A stretch of DNA of 64,000 bases from assembly GCF_023017105.1 (NCBI RefSeq), contig NZ_JALKEV010000014.1, positions 1 to 64,000 on the forward strand, read 5' to 3'. A program made the translations under genes and the position numbers. Source of the stretch: Halalkalibacter sp. APA_J-10(15). Lineage in GTDB: Bacteria; Bacillota; Bacilli; Bacillales; Bacillaceae_D. Of this stretch, positions 34,265-43,158 are shown in pieces. The notes beneath the pieces were generated by a model. That model was not told the DNA's origin. It saw only the letters and a program-made list of their open reading frames with translations, and did no database searches. Positions within the stretch are counted from its first letter, which is position 1; every line of letters starts with the position of its first letter.

Positions 34265-35749
34265 TTATTCGCTTTCTTTATATTTCCCTGGAGAAATACC
34301 AGTATGCTTTTTGAAAACGGATGAGAAATGTCTTGGTGTATGATAACCTACTCTTGCGCTCACATCGGCAACCGTTTCACCTTGTATAAGCATCTCCTTT
34401 GCTCGTTCGATACGGTGTTTGGTCACGTATTTAATATACGATTCTCCTGTTTCCTCTTTAAATAAAAAACTAAAATAAGTTGGATTCATGTCAACTAATT
34501 CGGCAACTTGCTGCAAAGTTAAATCTTTGTCGAAGTGCTGTTTAATATGAGCGATGGCAGTGTCGATAGCACTGTGACGGGTTTGCTTTTTCATTTTTTG
34601 AGCTTGTGCAATTAATTCATGAAATTGGCTAGTTAACCACGTAATTAATTCATCCATACTTTCAAAACGTTGTATTTCTACATGAGGCAAATGCAGGTTG
34701 GCTGTCGACAGCTCTCCTAGCATTGCTTTCGTTTCGTCGATAATATAGTAGTATAATTTAATGAACGCGCCTTTTGATACGTCTGGGTCAAGAATAGCTG
34801 AATGATGAGTGTTGAAATAATCGTTAAGCTCTTGAAGGAAAATATCAAATTGCTCGCGTCGAAAACAATCAATGAGTTTCTTTTCCTGTTTAGAAAAGTC
34901 AGCAGGAAGTGTATCATATTGACCAATGTCCTCTGATCGAATAAAACCCGTTTCTTTAAAATAACGACCGTGTTTGAGTGCCTTAACGGCTTGTACATAA
35001 CTTATTGATAGTTCACTTGGAGTCGGGGCAACACTTCCACAACCGACAGTCAAACCAATCGATTCAGCCCAGGAAAAGAGCGAGTCCCAAAGCTTAGCAT
35101 TCATTTCTCTGTATAGAAAAACAACAAGTATTTGTCTTGTCCCTTCTGTTAAGATGAGATATTTGCAATGATCATCCTCGAGAAAGGGTTGACTGCTCCC
35201 ATCGTATGCTAGTACGAGCATTCCTATTACGTCTTCTATCGAAAAAGGTAGTAAGCGCGTCCAGTTATTGGTAGCTGGCCGTTGTCCATGAAGAAGGTCA
35301 AGTGTTTGCTTTTTTAGTCTTTCCTCATGTGTTTCGAGCTGCTCGACCTTTAATTGTTTCAACTCTCTTTGTTCGTTATATCGTTTCATCGTGCGGGTGA
35401 TCGCATCTTCAATTTTCTCGATCGTTACTGGCTTTTCGATATAATCAATAACCCCGAGCTTGATCGCTTGCTTTAAATATGTAAATTCGGTAAATCCACT
35501 AAAAACAATACAAATAACCGTTGGAAATTGCTCTGTAATTTTCTCTATTAATCGAAGTCCGTCCATTCCAGGCATCCTAATGTCAGTGAAAACAATATCT
35601 GGCTGTGTCGCTTGGATGAGAGACAGAGCTTCTATGCCATCATGTGCCATCCCAATAAGCTCGATGTTGTATTTTTCCCAATCAATCATTTTTTTTAATC
35701 CTTGTAAAACAATATATTCATCATCACATACGACTGCTTTTAACATCAT
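34265..35749 (-). CDS. YesN-like AraC-type response regulator
   Basis: A 494-aa response regulator. The receiver domain has acidic residues D9 and D10, phosphoacceptor D56 in VFTDIRMPGMDG, and the conserved Lys in DYIEKPVT. A middle helical region of about 250 residues follows. The C-terminal double AraC HTH reads LTLQQVAELVDMNPTYFSFLFKEE and TVADVSARVGYHTPRHFSSVFKKHTG. AAGGAG lies six bases before the ATG and inside the end of the kinase gene, so the two are coupled. It is expected to activate the divergent sugar ABC transporter operon. Confidence 0.92.
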   Translation of the reverse strand: MMLKAVVCDDEYIVLQGLKKMIDWEKYNIELIGMAHDGIEALSLIQATQPDIVFTDIRMPGMDGLRLIEKITEQFPTVICIVFSGFTEFTYLKQAIKLGVIDYIEKPVTIEKIEDAITRTMKRYNEQRELKQLKVEQLETHEERLKKQTLDLLHGQRPATNNWTRLLPFSIEDVIGMLVLAYDGSSQPFLEDDHCKYLILTEGTRQILVVFLYREMNAKLWDSLFSWAESIGLTVGCGSVAPTPSELSISYVQAVKALKHGRYFKETGFIRSEDIGQYDTLPADFSKQEKKLIDCFRREQFDIFLQELNDYFNTHHSAILDPDVSKGAFIKLYYYIIDETKAMLGELSTANLHLPHVEIQRFESMDELITWLTSQFHELIAQAQKMKKQTRHSAIDTAIAHIKQHFDKDLTLQQVAELVDMNPTYFSFLFKEETGESYIKYVTKHRIERAKEMLIQGETVADVSARVGYHTPRHFSSVFKKHTGISPGKYKESE

Positions 35750-35752
35750 TCA

Positions 35753-37480
35753 TTACTCCTTTTCGTTTGGAATATTAATGGCGATTTTTGTACCTTGATT
35801 GACTTCACTAGTAATGGTCAAAGACGCATTTTTTCCATAAAATAACTGGAGTCGTTCACGTACGTTATTAAGTCCATACCCTTTTTCTGTTTCCTCTAGG
35901 TTAGCGATACCGACACCGTTATCCTCAACAATGAGCTCAATATGAGTAGGGAGCTTTTTCCCTCTTACTGTAATCATTCCGGGTCCTTGTTTTGGTTCTA
36001 GTCCGTGATAAATTGCGTTTTCAACGAGTGGCTGTAGAGTAAGCTTTAATATTTCTAATTCACAAAGCTCATGATCAACATCATCAATATAAGTAAAGCG
36101 GTCATCAAAGCGTAAATTTTGAATTGTCATATAATGCTTAATATGCTCAAGCTCTTGCCTTAATGGAATTAAATCGCGACCATTATTTAAAACAAGGCGA
36201 AAGCTTTCTGAAAGAGCAACGGAAATTTTTGCAATTTTGTCATGATTCTCTAAAACAGCCATCCAATAAATTGAATCAAGTGTGTTATAGAGAAAATGTG
36301 GCTTAATTTGAGTTTGTAACGCACGTAATTCACTTTCTCGTTCCTTCAGCTGTGAGTGGATTAATTGTTCATTTAATTGCTCATTTTCTGTCGTAATTCG
36401 ATCAAAGGACTCCCCAATTATTTCAAAGTCATCATTGCTCTCCTTTTTAATGATTTCAGTTGAGGATTGCTTTGTCCACTCATTAATTTTTTGACGAACT
36501 TGCTGGATTGGTTGAATGAAGCGTGAGGAATAGAGCAAAGAAATGAGAAATACCGTTAAACTCAAGGACGATGCTATTGCAATTGTAATGAGTCCAATTT
36601 GGTTTGATTCTCTTAATAATTTTCTTTCCTCAATCATTTGAGCGAACGTCCAACCGGTTGTTCGGTTTTGATAGCTTGTCATAATATATCCATCATTACG
36701 TAAATGGTTAAACGTTTTCGTTAGATCATCATCAAATTCTATGTCGCTAAGGTAATCACTAGGATCATAGACCGTTCGGGTTTCTTCACCGGTCGAATCA
36801 ATGACTAAAAAGCCCCCATATTTTTGGTTGTTAATGGCCCCTTCAAATAGAGTTTTTTTCACATTGACTATCAGAAAACCAAGTGGCTCAAGACTAAAAT
36901 CTTCAGGATCGAGTAAGAACTTAATGGATGAAAATACATCTTGACGGTTTGATAAAACATCATGATTTAAAAATAATTCGTATCCACGTGCTTCGATAGC
37001 CTCTTGATACCAGCTCTGGTCTAAAGGGTTTTGCCCATAAAATGTTTCACCTGGAGAACGTCCATAACAAATTGTCCTAAAATGGATGTCCATTATACAT
37101 ACGGAATCAATGTATTGTTGGTCGATTAGAATGTCAGAAAGAATATTTCGTAAGCGTAAATAAGTTTGTGTTCCGAGAGTCGTTGATTGGTTTTCTGTTA
37201 AACCGCTTTCAATTAGTTCTCTTCGTAGTCCTTCGTTTGAAAGAATCCTTCTTTCAAGGTTAATAATATTTTGAAATAATAAATCGGCCGTTGAACTTGC
37301 TGTACTTAAATGTTGTTCGTTACTTTGAATATGGTTGTTTAATAAAGCATTTTTCGATAGCTCATAGGAAATAATACCTAATACAGAAATTGGAGCAATT
37401 GATAAAACGATAAATGCTGTTAGCAGACGTGTTCTCATTTTTTTAAAGTGTATTTTTTTGAGAAATGCTCGTACATTCAT
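35753..37480 (-). CDS. YesM/LytS-like sensor histidine kinase
   Basis: A 575-aa membrane kinase. A first membrane helix lies at about residues 16-36, an extracellular sensor of about 250 residues follows, then a second helix near 292-315 and a HAMP-like segment. The phospho-acceptor box is QIKPHFLYNTLDSIYW, the LytS/YesM type, and the ATPase has VENAIYHGLE and DNGVGI. It phosphorylates the YesN-like regulator encoded immediately downstream. AAGGAAGG precedes the ATG. Such systems respond to extracellular oligosaccharide or binding-protein state. Confidence 0.92.
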   Translation of the reverse strand: MNVRAFLKKIHFKKMRTRLLTAFIVLSIAPISVLGIISYELSKNALLNNHIQSNEQHLSTASSTADLLFQNIINLERRILSNEGLRRELIESGLTENQSTTLGTQTYLRLRNILSDILIDQQYIDSVCIMDIHFRTICYGRSPGETFYGQNPLDQSWYQEAIEARGYELFLNHDVLSNRQDVFSSIKFLLDPEDFSLEPLGFLIVNVKKTLFEGAINNQKYGGFLVIDSTGEETRTVYDPSDYLSDIEFDDDLTKTFNHLRNDGYIMTSYQNRTTGWTFAQMIEERKLLRESNQIGLITIAIASSLSLTVFLISLLYSSRFIQPIQQVRQKINEWTKQSSTEIIKKESNDDFEIIGESFDRITTENEQLNEQLIHSQLKERESELRALQTQIKPHFLYNTLDSIYWMAVLENHDKIAKISVALSESFRLVLNNGRDLIPLRQELEHIKHYMTIQNLRFDDRFTYIDDVDHELCELEILKLTLQPLVENAIYHGLEPKQGPGMITVRGKKLPTHIELIVEDNGVGIANLEETEKGYGLNNVRERLQLFYGKNASLTITSEVNQGTKIAINIPNEKE

Positions 37481-37834
37481 GCTGGATCCTTCCTTTTTGT
37501 ATAGACGTAATCTTTTATGAATTATGAGCTAGTCTACTATAGAAAGGGATTGAATCACAATCTTTTTATTTGATTCAAAGAACATATTCAATAAATAATG
37601 ATAGAGGAAGTGCTGATGTTGTAAGCTTTATATCATATTCAGAATGTATAGCCTTCATAGTAGTCTAATCAAGGAAGATGAAAGAGGATTTAGAGAGAGT
37701 CTCCTTTTTTAGGTTGCCTAAAAAAATAAGACATTAATCATAATTTTGTAGCACTTAAGAAATAGATTGTAACTGCTTACAATAAAAGTGTGGCAGTGAG
37801 ATCCACATAAATTATAAAACGAGTAGGGGGAAAT
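37481..37834. promoter_or_regulatory. Divergent regulatory region between sensor kinase and sugar ABC operon
   Basis: 354 bp without genes. The only strong element is the cre-like palindrome at 37768-37781, annotated separately. Promoters and a regulator site for the YesN-like protein are expected here but cannot be located with confidence. Confidence 0.5.
37768..37781. promoter_or_regulatory. Candidate cre-like site upstream of sugar ABC operon
   Basis: TGTAACTGCTTACA lies within a perfect 7-bp inverted repeat, ATTGTAA-CTGC-TTACAAT. It differs from the cre consensus only by TG at the central CG. It is about 55 bp upstream of the solute-binding protein start. Confidence 0.5.
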
Positions 37835-39154
37835 ATGATGAAAATGAAAAAGCTTGGTTTAGGTTTTATGGTAGTAGTTGTATTCGTTTTCATTGCAGCT
37901 TGTGGAGGCAATGATTCGAATGATGGAAACGATGGTGATACAAATGAAAACGGTTCAATAGACGCAGTAGGGGATCGGACCTTTCAATTGTTAACAGAGA
38001 ATCATGATACAGAACGAGATACGCAAGTGATTCGTGAATTGTTTGACGAATATCGTGAGGGGCAGGACGCTCAGCTTGAATTAGAAGTATCCGTCCTTGA
38101 GCAAACGGAAATTATTCAACGTATTCAATTATTAACATCAAGTAATGACTTACCTGAGCTATTTAAATATGAATCAGGTGTACCGTTACATGATTTAATT
38201 GATCAAGATTATGTTCAAAATGTTGAGGAAGCGTTTACTAATATCGGAATTTATGATCAATTGAACACTGGTGTAGTAGAGCTATTAAACCGTCTTAGTG
38301 GAGATCGTGGATTGTATGCGATTCCAGTTGAATTAAACATCGAAGGTTTTTGGTTCAACCAAGAAATTTTTGACGAGCATGGCTTAGAAATACCGGCTAC
38401 ATGGGATGAGTTAATGGAGATTAGTGATGTATTGCTAGAAAATGGTGTTCAGCCATTTGCAGTTGCAGGTCAAGAAAGATGGCCAATTACTCGTCTTATT
38501 AATGGTTATGTTATTCGTACGTATGGTGTTGATGCGATGGATCGAGTGGCTAATGGAGAATTAGATATTACCGATGATGGTTTTGTTGAAGCGGCTGAAG
38601 TCGTTCAAGAAATGAGTGATCGTGGTTACTTCGGCCAAGGTGTGAACACAATTGACTATGATACAGCTTCTGATATTTTCTTACAAGGAAATGCGGCCAT
38701 GTATTATATGGGAAGCTGGGCTCTTGGACAGTTTAACAATGAAGATGTGAACTTAATTGGAACAGATAACATTGGGTTCTTCAATATTCCACTTGTTGAA
38801 GGTGGAGTAGGAACGTTAGATGAATATTCGATGAACTCAGGTATGACTATTTCGATTGCAAAAGACAAATATGATGAGCAAGTAGCTGATTGGTTAGAAT
38901 ATACATTCGCTAATTTTGGTGATCGTGCGTTGGCAAACCATGGAATGATTACTGGATTCAATGTTGAGGAAATGCCAGCAGATGTTGAACCATTAACGCA
39001 AATGGTGCTTGAAATTATTGAAGAAATTGAGGATGGCGCACTTTGGTTTGAGGCAAATATGGACACGAGAACGAAGGATGCCGCTGAGCAAAATGCTCAA
39101 TTGTTAATAAATGGTGATATGTCAGCACAAGATTACATGGAAGCACTTCAATAA
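37835..39154 (+). CDS. Sugar-binding lipoprotein (family 1)
   Basis: A 439-aa extracellular solute-binding protein. The signal peptide MMKMKKLGLGFMVVVVFVF ends in the lipobox FIAAC with Cys at residue 23, then an acidic Asn/Asp-rich tether. The body fits MalE-like type 1 binding proteins (IPATWDELMEISDVL and GNAAMYYMGSWAL are typical). It supplies the two permeases downstream. GGGGG precedes two consecutive ATG codons, 37835 and 37838; either may be used. Control by the divergent YesM/YesN-like system and CcpA is likely. Confidence 0.9.
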   Translation: MMKMKKLGLGFMVVVVFVFIAACGGNDSNDGNDGDTNENGSIDAVGDRTFQLLTENHDTERDTQVIRELFDEYREGQDAQLELEVSVLEQTEIIQRIQLLTSSNDLPELFKYESGVPLHDLIDQDYVQNVEEAFTNIGIYDQLNTGVVELLNRLSGDRGLYAIPVELNIEGFWFNQEIFDEHGLEIPATWDELMEISDVLLENGVQPFAVAGQERWPITRLINGYVIRTYGVDAMDRVANGELDITDDGFVEAAEVVQEMSDRGYFGQGVNTIDYDTASDIFLQGNAAMYYMGSWALGQFNNEDVNLIGTDNIGFFNIPLVEGGVGTLDEYSMNSGMTISIAKDKYDEQVADWLEYTFANFGDRALANHGMITGFNVEEMPADVEPLTQMVLEIIEEIEDGALWFEANMDTRTKDAAEQNAQLLINGDMSAQDYMEALQ

Positions 39155-39193
39155 ATAGACTGTTTGTATAAATTACAATGAAACCTTGATTGT

Positions 39194-39234
39194 TTACAGC
39201 CTACTATGAACGTACGGTACATAGTAGGCTGTAA
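39194..39234 (+). terminator. Strong hairpin between binding protein and permease genes
   Basis: Perfect 15-bp stem, TTACAGCCTACTATG (39194-39208) with its complement at 39220-39234. No long T-run follows, so it may be an attenuator or mRNA-stability element that raises binding-protein level relative to the permeases. Confidence 0.65.
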
Positions 39235-39312
39235 AAATAAACTAATAGAGGCAATTCAACTTGTAGTAAACGGAGCCATCTTAACATTTTTTAAAAGCCT
39301 TTTAATAGCTGG

Positions 39313-39355
39313 AGGTCACTACAAAAAGAAAAAGCGAATCTTTTTGCAGTGACCT
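39313..39355 (+). terminator. Second hairpin before permease genes
   Basis: AGGTCACTACAAAAAGA (39313-39329) pairs with its complement at 39339-39355 in 16 of 17 positions. Together with 39194-39234 it forms a tandem hairpin spacer of 266 bp before the first permease. Confidence 0.6.
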
Positions 39356-39420
39356 TGAGTTAATGGTTGTACGTTATAACCTTAATGAATTTATCAACTT
39401 TCAGACAAGGACGTGAGTCT

Positions 39421-40302
39421 ATGAATACGGTTTTACGAGATCGCAAAGCGATATTGGCTTTTGTTGGTCCTGCACTATTAATCTATTTAGTTGTTTTATT
39501 TGTTCCGATTGCTTGGTCAATTGGTTATTCCTTTTTTGAAGGTTCACCGATTAGAGGGTTTGAGTTCGTAGGAATCACAAATTATGTAGAAATCTTTCGT
39601 GATCAAACATTTTGGAACAGCTTATGGTTAAGCGTTCGCTATGCTTTTTTTGTTACATCTGGCCAAATTGTATTTGGATTACTGTTTGGATTGATTTTTG
39701 TTTTTTATATTAAGCGTTTTTCATCTTTATTTCGTACGCTTATTTTTTTTCCGATGATTATTCCGGCTGTAGCGGTTGCACAGCTTTTCACGAAGCTGTT
39801 CGAAATTGCCCCGCAATTTGGGCTAGTGAATAGTATTTTCGATGCGTTACATTTAGACATGCTCGTACAGGCTTGGTTAGGACAAGGGGAAACGGCTTTT
39901 TGGGTCATAGTTCTCATGGATATTTGGAGAGCGGTTGGCTTCTACGCTGTTATCTTCTATGCGGGCTTAATTGATGTACCCGAAGACGTACTAGAAGCAG
40001 CAAAGCTCGATGGTGCATCAGGCTTTACACTTATCGGAAAAGTCGTTCTGCCATTAATTCGACCTATTTTAATTTCAGGGATTATTTTTAGTTTAAATGG
40101 TACATTGAAAGTGTTCGAAAGTGTCGTTGCCTTGACCAATGGAGGCCCAGGGAATAGTACCCAAATGCTTACGTTGTACATGTACAATACAGCTTTTAGC
40201 TACAATCAATATGGCTATGGAAGTACGATTGCTGTATTCCTTCTACTGTTCTGTTTAGGAGTGACGCTGTTAGTGTATCGACTAGCACGTAAGGATGTAT
40301 AA
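39421..40302 (+). CDS. Sugar ABC transporter permease 1 (MalF/UgpA-like)
   Basis: A 293-aa permease with six membrane helices and the EAA loop LEAAKLDGASGFTLIGKVVLP. ATG 39421 follows AAGGACGTGAG and was preferred over an upstream in-frame ATG at 39367 that lies inside the hairpin spacer. It pairs with the following permease. As at the Lpl-type locus, no ATPase is encoded nearby, so a shared MsmX-type ATPase is likely. Confidence 0.88.
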   Translation: MNTVLRDRKAILAFVGPALLIYLVVLFVPIAWSIGYSFFEGSPIRGFEFVGITNYVEIFRDQTFWNSLWLSVRYAFFVTSGQIVFGLLFGLIFVFYIKRFSSLFRTLIFFPMIIPAVAVAQLFTKLFEIAPQFGLVNSIFDALHLDMLVQAWLGQGETAFWVIVLMDIWRAVGFYAVIFYAGLIDVPEDVLEAAKLDGASGFTLIGKVVLPLIRPILISGIIFSLNGTLKVFESVVALTNGGPGNSTQMLTLYMYNTAFSYNQYGYGSTIAVFLLLFCLGVTLLVYRLARKDV

Positions 40303-40342
40303 GAAGGTCAGTCATAAAATGTGTTAAGTGGAGGGATTCATA

Positions 40343-41194
40343 GTGAGTAAGAAAAATGGAAATGTGAAGGCACTTTTTAGTTCTTATACGATGAAAATAC
40401 TTCTTTTTATCGTAGTGATAATACAGATATATCCAATTGCTTGGTTGTTAATGTCCTCAGTGAAAGGGCCAACGGAATTCAATTTAAATCCAATGTATGC
40501 TTTGCCAGAAACATTGCATATTCAAAACTATATTGATGCATGGACAGTTGGAAATATGGGAACCTATTTTCAAAATAGTATTCTCGTCACATTTCCTGCG
40601 TTAGCGTTTATCATTTTGTTAGGGGCATCAACAGCATTTGCGATTGAAAAGATGAAATGGAAGCTAAGTAGCACAGTCATGTTATTGTTTTTGGCAGGAA
40701 TAATGGTTCCCGTTCAAATCGTCATCCTACCATTGTTTTCGATCTACTTTAATGTGGGGCTATTAAATACACATTGGTCGTTAATTATTACGTATATTGC
40801 CTTTGGATTACCGTTAACGATCTTTCTGTTTACAGGCTTTTTTAAATCGATTCCAAATGAATTGATTGAGGCGGCGGTCGTCGATGGCGCCACGATCTAT
40901 CAAGTCTTTTTCAAAATTGCGACACCTATGCTCATGAACGCGATTGTAACGGTTGCGCTTGTTCAATTTTTTTTCGTTTGGAATGATTTAATTTTCGCGA
41001 TGACATTTATTAACGATTCTGAACTTAGAACGATTCAAACTGGTTTACTTGCTTTTACGGGTCAGTATGGTTCAAGACAGTGGGGACCGACATTTGCATC
41101 GATTTCACTTGCGGTTATCCCGATTTTGTTCATTTATTTGTTCCTAAACCAGAAGATTATGAAGGGTCTAACTAGTGGAGCGGTGAAAGGCTAA
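40343..41194 (+). CDS. Sugar ABC transporter permease 2 (MalG/UgpE-like)
   Basis: A 283-aa permease with six helices. The EAA loop is IEAAVVDGATIYQVFFKIATP. GTG 40343 follows GGAGGG at a good distance; another GTG 15 bases earlier overlaps that site. The C-terminal FLNQKIMKGLTSGAVKG is the usual MalG-type ending. It completes the transport channel with the preceding gene. Confidence 0.88.
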   Translation: MSKKNGNVKALFSSYTMKILLFIVVIIQIYPIAWLLMSSVKGPTEFNLNPMYALPETLHIQNYIDAWTVGNMGTYFQNSILVTFPALAFIILLGASTAFAIEKMKWKLSSTVMLLFLAGIMVPVQIVILPLFSIYFNVGLLNTHWSLIITYIAFGLPLTIFLFTGFFKSIPNELIEAAVVDGATIYQVFFKIATPMLMNAIVTVALVQFFFVWNDLIFAMTFINDSELRTIQTGLLAFTGQYGSRQWGPTFASISLAVIPILFIYLFLNQKIMKGLTSGAVKG

Positions 41195-41223
41195 TAACGA
41201 ATGGATTGAAGGAGGTAAATAAA

Positions 41224-42792
41224 TTGAATATTCAAAAGGTAGAGCAACAGACAGTTGTGTTTAATGATGCTTTTGCAAAAAAGGCAAATTCTCTTATACC
41301 GACTATTTATAAAGAGAGAATAAGACCGAAACAAATCGTGGAGATAGTGGAAGATTCGAAAGTGATCCATGGCTGGCGTACAGAACAAGTTAGAGAGGTG
41401 TCGGATTTACAAGAAATAGAGTTTGGAAAAGGAGATTCTGTCATCGTTGATTTTGGTGATCATGAGGTTGGTTATGTCACACTTAAATTGAAATCAGCTG
41501 GCAGCCCACCAGATGCTCCTCTTCATGTGAAGCTAACCTTTGGTGAAATGCCTGTTGAAGTAGCAGAGCCCTTTTCATCCTATGATGGCTGGTTAAGTAG
41601 CTCATGGTTACAGGAGGAAAGTGTATATGTCGATGTTCTTCCACACATTCTTGCATTAACGAGGCGATATAGCTTCCGATATGTAAAAATTGATATCATT
41701 GATACATCACCGAAGTACCGTGTTATTATTGACGATACGTATTGCGATGCTGTTAGTTCTGCACAGTTATCCGATGTTTACAGTTATACCCATGAAGATT
41801 CGGTGTTGGCGGAAATTGATCAAGTGAGTATAAAGACATTGAAGGATTGTATGCAGGAGATATTTGAAGATGGACCGAAGCGAGATCGACGTCTTTGGCT
41901 AGGAGATCTACGCTTGCAGGCGTTAGCGAATTATAATACCTTTGCAACCAATGACCTCGTTAAACGATGCTTATATTTATTTGCAGCTGTACCGAATGAT
42001 AAAGGACAAGTAGCTGCTAATGTTTTTATTCAGCCATCATTAATAGCAGATGATACGTATTTATATGATTATTCGCTTTTCTTTACGACAACACTACATG
42101 ATTATTATGAAGAGACGAAAGACGAAGAGACGTTAAAGGAGCTATGGCCAACTGCTTACCGTCAGTTAGAATTAGGGTTAGCAAGATTAGATGAACGCCA
42201 CATTGTTCAAGACGATGAAACGTGGTGGTCGTTTATCGATTGGAATGACAAATTGAACAAACAAGCACCTTCTCAAGCAGTTTTAATCTATGCTTTACGG
42301 AAAGGAATTGCTTTGGCTCAAATAGTTGGAGCATGTGAACTAGCCTTTTTAGAAAAACAATTAGCTGATGTTGAAAAAGCGACAAAAGCTCATTTATGGG
42401 ATGAAACGAAGCAATTTTTTGTTAGTGGAAAGAATAAGCAAGTCTCATGGGCAGCCCAAGTGTGGATGGTTTTGGCTGGAGTATTGAAGCAAGATGAAGG
42501 TAGAGCATTAATGGAGCGTGTCATTACCGAAAAGCCACCTGTAACGATGAACACTCCCTATATGTACCATCATTTCGTTGAAGCGTTATTAAAAGTCGGA
42601 ATGAATACAGAAGCGATCAAGACATTAAAAGCGTATTGGGGCGGTATGTTAGAAGATGGGGCAGATACGTTTTGGGAGCTGTATAATCCTAATGATAAAA
42701 CGTTCTCACCATATGGTAGTCATTTGATTAATAGCTACTGTCATGCGTGGAGTTGCACGCCAACTTATTTAATAAGAAAATATGAACTATAA
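41224..42792 (+). CDS. GH78-like alpha-L-rhamnosidase-type hydrolase
   Basis: A 522-aa cytosolic enzyme. The N-terminal third is a beta-rich domain. The (alpha/alpha)6 catalytic barrel contains DGPKRDRRLWLGDLRLQAL, matching the GH78 motif around the general acid Asp, and later WWSFIDWND and ADTFWELYNP, the regions with the second catalytic residue in this family. GH78 enzymes release rhamnose from pectic side chains and glycosides; homologues of this length may have other specificities. TTG 41224 follows AAGGAGG at the right spacing. The lack of a signal peptide places it inside the cell, acting on the imported sugar. Confidence 0.8.
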   Translation: MNIQKVEQQTVVFNDAFAKKANSLIPTIYKERIRPKQIVEIVEDSKVIHGWRTEQVREVSDLQEIEFGKGDSVIVDFGDHEVGYVTLKLKSAGSPPDAPLHVKLTFGEMPVEVAEPFSSYDGWLSSSWLQEESVYVDVLPHILALTRRYSFRYVKIDIIDTSPKYRVIIDDTYCDAVSSAQLSDVYSYTHEDSVLAEIDQVSIKTLKDCMQEIFEDGPKRDRRLWLGDLRLQALANYNTFATNDLVKRCLYLFAAVPNDKGQVAANVFIQPSLIADDTYLYDYSLFFTTTLHDYYEETKDEETLKELWPTAYRQLELGLARLDERHIVQDDETWWSFIDWNDKLNKQAPSQAVLIYALRKGIALAQIVGACELAFLEKQLADVEKATKAHLWDETKQFFVSGKNKQVSWAAQVWMVLAGVLKQDEGRALMERVITEKPPVTMNTPYMYHHFVEALLKVGMNTEAIKTLKAYWGGMLEDGADTFWELYNPNDKTFSPYGSHLINSYCHAWSCTPTYLIRKYEL

Positions 42793-42797
42793 TTGGT

Positions 42798-42831
42798 AAT
42801 CTCCTAAAGGATAAAAGTCTTTTAGGGGATT
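42798..42831 (+). terminator. Terminator after GH78-like gene
   Basis: AATCTCCTAAA (42798-42808) pairs with TTTAGGGGATT (42821-42831), with one G-T pair. It ends the ABC/GH78-like operon. The 366 bp up to the next gene otherwise contain AT-rich sequence and a cre-like site at 42994. Confidence 0.7.
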
Positions 42832-42993
42832 CTTAACTTTGTAGAAAAGGTTGTTCAAAAAGATCTGGTTTTAAGGTAAAGTTTGATTTTAACTTTTTTG
42901 GTGTTTTTTGAATATGCGTTAGAAAATCTATTTATTGTAAAAACAAAAAAAATCAGACATCAATATTGAAAATGAAGCGGTTACAAGTATTAG

Positions 42994-43007
42994 TGAAAGC
43001 GTTTACT
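42994..43007. promoter_or_regulatory. Candidate cre site upstream of GH3 gene
   Basis: TGAAAGCGTTTACT matches TGWAANCGNTNWCA at 13 of 14 positions. It lies 152 bp before the GH3 start codon, so catabolite repression of that secreted enzyme is likely. Confidence 0.65.
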
Positions 43008-43158
43008 ATTTTAAGTGAGATCATACATAGGCTTCACAGAGAAAAAGAAAAGGAGTGATTCATTTATATAGAAGAAAACATCAAAGAATAACAGCTTGTG
43101 TATTCTCTGAAATGTTGTTAGTCGATAAGATTCTATGACTAAAAAAGGGGAGAAATTC

